The notes under the pieces: model-generated
The model's database searches: none
What the model was told of the DNA's origin: nothing
The model's input: the letters and a program-made list of their open reading frames with translations, nothing else
Part shown: positions 62,740-64,000 of the stretch, in pieces
Position numbering within the stretch: the first letter of the stretch is position 1
Layout: every line of letters begins with the position of its first letter
Source of the DNA: WM-3-3 sp041660045
GTDB lineage: Bacteria; Pseudomonadota; Gammaproteobacteria; Methylococcales; Methylomonadaceae
Reading direction: 5' to 3'
NCBI GenBank assembly: GCA_041660045.1
Contig: JBAZXA010000012.1
Span: forward strand, 1 to 64,000
DNA length: 64,000 nucleotides
Program-made: the position numbers and the translations under genes

Positions 62740-63681
62740 ATGACTACATTGCTTTGGCTACAAACTGGCTCATGCGGTGGCGATACTATGTCGATATTGT
62801 GTGCTGACAGCCCTACACTTGAAGAACTTGTCGACAGTTATGGCATAGACCTGCTCTGGCAACCCTCTTTGTCGAATGAGCCAACAAGCAGGCTGGATGC
62901 CATCATCCACGCAATCAAAACGGATCAACAACAACTCGATATTTTATGCATAGAGGGCAGCATTATCACAGGCCCTAATGGCTCAGGCATGTACGACCCT
63001 TATCGGGGGCGTTCCAAAATGAGCCTAGTGAGTGAATTGGCCGATAAGGCTAACTATGTTGTTGCCCTGGGCACTTGTGCTGCTTATGGCGGCGTACATG
63101 CTGCGCCACCCAACCCAACTGATTGTTTAGGCCTGCAGTTTGACAAACACGCACCGGGCGGTTTATTGCCACCCGAATGGCGCTCTGCCCAAGGCCTGCC
63201 CGTCATCAATATATCCGGTTGCCCAGCACACCCAAATGCAATGACCAAAACGCTAGCCATGCTGGCTAGTGGGTTCCCGATTGAGCTTGACCATCTCAAC
63301 CGTCCGAAAGCTTTTTTTAATACAACCGTGCATCAAGGCTGTACACGCAATGAATACCACGAATACGATGTTGAAGATACCGAGTTCGGCGACAAGGCCT
63401 GTATGTTTTTTAATTTGGGTTGCCAAGGCCCTGTCACCTTGGCTATTTGTAACACCGAGCTCTGGAATGGCCGCAGCAGCAAAACCCGGGCTGGCGTGCC
63501 CTGTTTTGGCTGCACCTCACCCAACTTTCCCCAGGACCAAGACTTATTCCTGACAGAAAAAATCGGCACCATCCCTATCCATCTGCCATTAGGCGTAGAA
63601 CGGGCTAATTATTTGGCCTACAAAAGCTTAGCCCACGATGCCGCGCCAGACCGGATTTTAAACAAAACAATGGATCCATAG
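62740..63681 (+). CDS. [NiFe]-hydrogenase small subunit, no Tat signal
   Basis: This 313-residue protein carries the electron-transfer clusters. Cluster residues seen: proximal C12, C113 (LGTCAAYGG) and C161 (GCPAHPNA); distal H198, C201, C221, C228 (HQGCTRNEY, CMFFNLGC); medial C237, C255 and C258. At the second proximal position, usually Cys, there is D15 (SCGGDTMS). The lack of a Tat leader points to a cytoplasmic enzyme. The middle (LLWQPSLS, ICGPNGSGMYD-like region, LGLQFDKHAPGGLLPPEWR) resembles H2-sensing HupU/HoxB proteins. An Asp at this place is known to me from group 1h (actinobacterial-type) enzymes, so the subgroup is open. GGGGAAA precedes the ATG, and the large subunit starts 2 nt after the stop. 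Confidence 0.93.
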   Translation: MTTLLWLQTGSCGGDTMSILCADSPTLEELVDSYGIDLLWQPSLSNEPTSRLDAIIHAIKTDQQQLDILCIEGSIITGPNGSGMYDPYRGRSKMSLVSELADKANYVVALGTCAAYGGVHAAPPNPTDCLGLQFDKHAPGGLLPPEWRSAQGLPVINISGCPAHPNAMTKTLAMLASGFPIELDHLNRPKAFFNTTVHQGCTRNEYHEYDVEDTEFGDKACMFFNLGCQGPVTLAICNTELWNGRSSKTRAGVPCFGCTSPNFPQDQDLFLTEKIGTIPIHLPLGVERANYLAYKSLAHDAAPDRILNKTMDP

Positions 63682-63683
63682 CC

Positions 63684-64000
63684 ATGGCTAAACGTATTAT
63701 CCAAATCGACCTTAACCGCGTAGAAGGTGATCTGGATTTTCAGCTGGAACTGGAAGACAATAAAATCACCGATGCCCGCTGTATTGGCTCACTTTATAGA
63801 GGCTTCGAACAAATCCTGATCGGGCGTAAGCCTAAGGATGCACTTGTTATTACCCCACGTATTTGTGGGATTTGTGGTACGGCACAATTAAATGCCGCGG
63901 TATTGGCGTTAGAACAGGTAGGCCAAATACCCATCCCACCAAACGCTGTCCGCATCCGCAATTTATGCTTAATGGCGGAAACGGTGCAAAGCGATATACG
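63684..64000 (+). CDS. [NiFe]-hydrogenase large subunit (cut by window edge)
   Basis: The first 105 residues are present: the family start IDLNRVEGDLDFQLEL and the L1 active-site motif PRICGICGTAQLNAA with C61 and C64. Where most uptake enzymes have a His shortly after the second Cys, this one has Gln68, which in my recollection is the situation in H2-sensing hydrogenases (HoxC/HupV). The rest, including the L2 Cys pair and any C-terminal processing site, lies to the right of the window. Confidence 0.93.
   Translation, partial: MAKRIIQIDLNRVEGDLDFQLELEDNKITDARCIGSLYRGFEQILIGRKPKDALVITPRICGICGTAQLNAAVLALEQVGQIPIPPNAVRIRNLCLMAETVQSDI

Noticed and set aside
1..64000. CRISPR arrays, rRNA and tRNA genes
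   Set aside because: No regularly spaced direct repeats, and no rRNA or tRNA-like sequence, were seen on either strand.

Overview
The window looks like the chromosome of a gammaproteobacterium of moderate G+C. The gene styles would suit a methanotroph of the Methylococcales, but no methane-oxidation gene is present, so that placement is only a guess.

Left part (1-14.8 kb): a minus-strand lipopeptide synthetase operon that runs off the left edge. In transcription order it is mbtH, an ankyrin-repeat gene, a FAAL-ACP-C-A-PCP megasynthase whose A domain carries the textbook serine code, a CmlA-like metallo-hydroxylase, and a second synthetase (C-A-PCP-C, continuing outside). An ECF sigma factor (FecI type) and a FecR-type anti-sigma gene are divergent from it, without the usual TonB receptor next to them. 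The set is consistent with an acylated peptide that starts with fatty acid and Ser and carries a beta-hydroxylated residue.

Middle (14.9-33.5 kb): an NCS2-type permease, a cyclase-FHA protein, a formylglycine-enzyme-like lectin-fold protein, a P-type ATPase fused in frame to a YihY/BrkB domain, and an alpha/beta hydrolase. Then comes an accessory island with an AbrB antitoxin pseudogene, a frameshifted and truncated integron integrase, an attI-like core site and four attC-like sites that delimit gene cassettes. After the cassettes lie two 70-bp palindromic elements in opposite orientation. They bracket a VapC remnant, an ArdC-like protease with an unfamiliar N-terminal half, and a gene fragment cut by the second element. 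A GNAT enzyme, an NTF2-like protein and a LysR/DoxX/DODA dioxygenase group follow.

Right part (33.6-62.5 kb): a full type VI secretion system on the minus strand (tssA to tssM, Hcp, VgrG, PAAR, ClpV). Its regulatory tail is TagF-PP2C, a c-type haem/HAMP sensor and a Ser/Thr kinase. It also holds a shortened tagJ, a DUF6931-like protein and an unrecognised protein that may be an effector. Divergent from tssA is a protein joining FHA, membrane, coiled-coil and lytic transglycosylase parts.

Right edge (62.7-64 kb): the start of a [NiFe]-hydrogenase operon with no Tat signal. A Cys-to-Asp change sits in the proximal cluster motif and a Gln in the L1 motif of the large subunit.

All calls are by eye from sequence and remembered family features; no searches were run.
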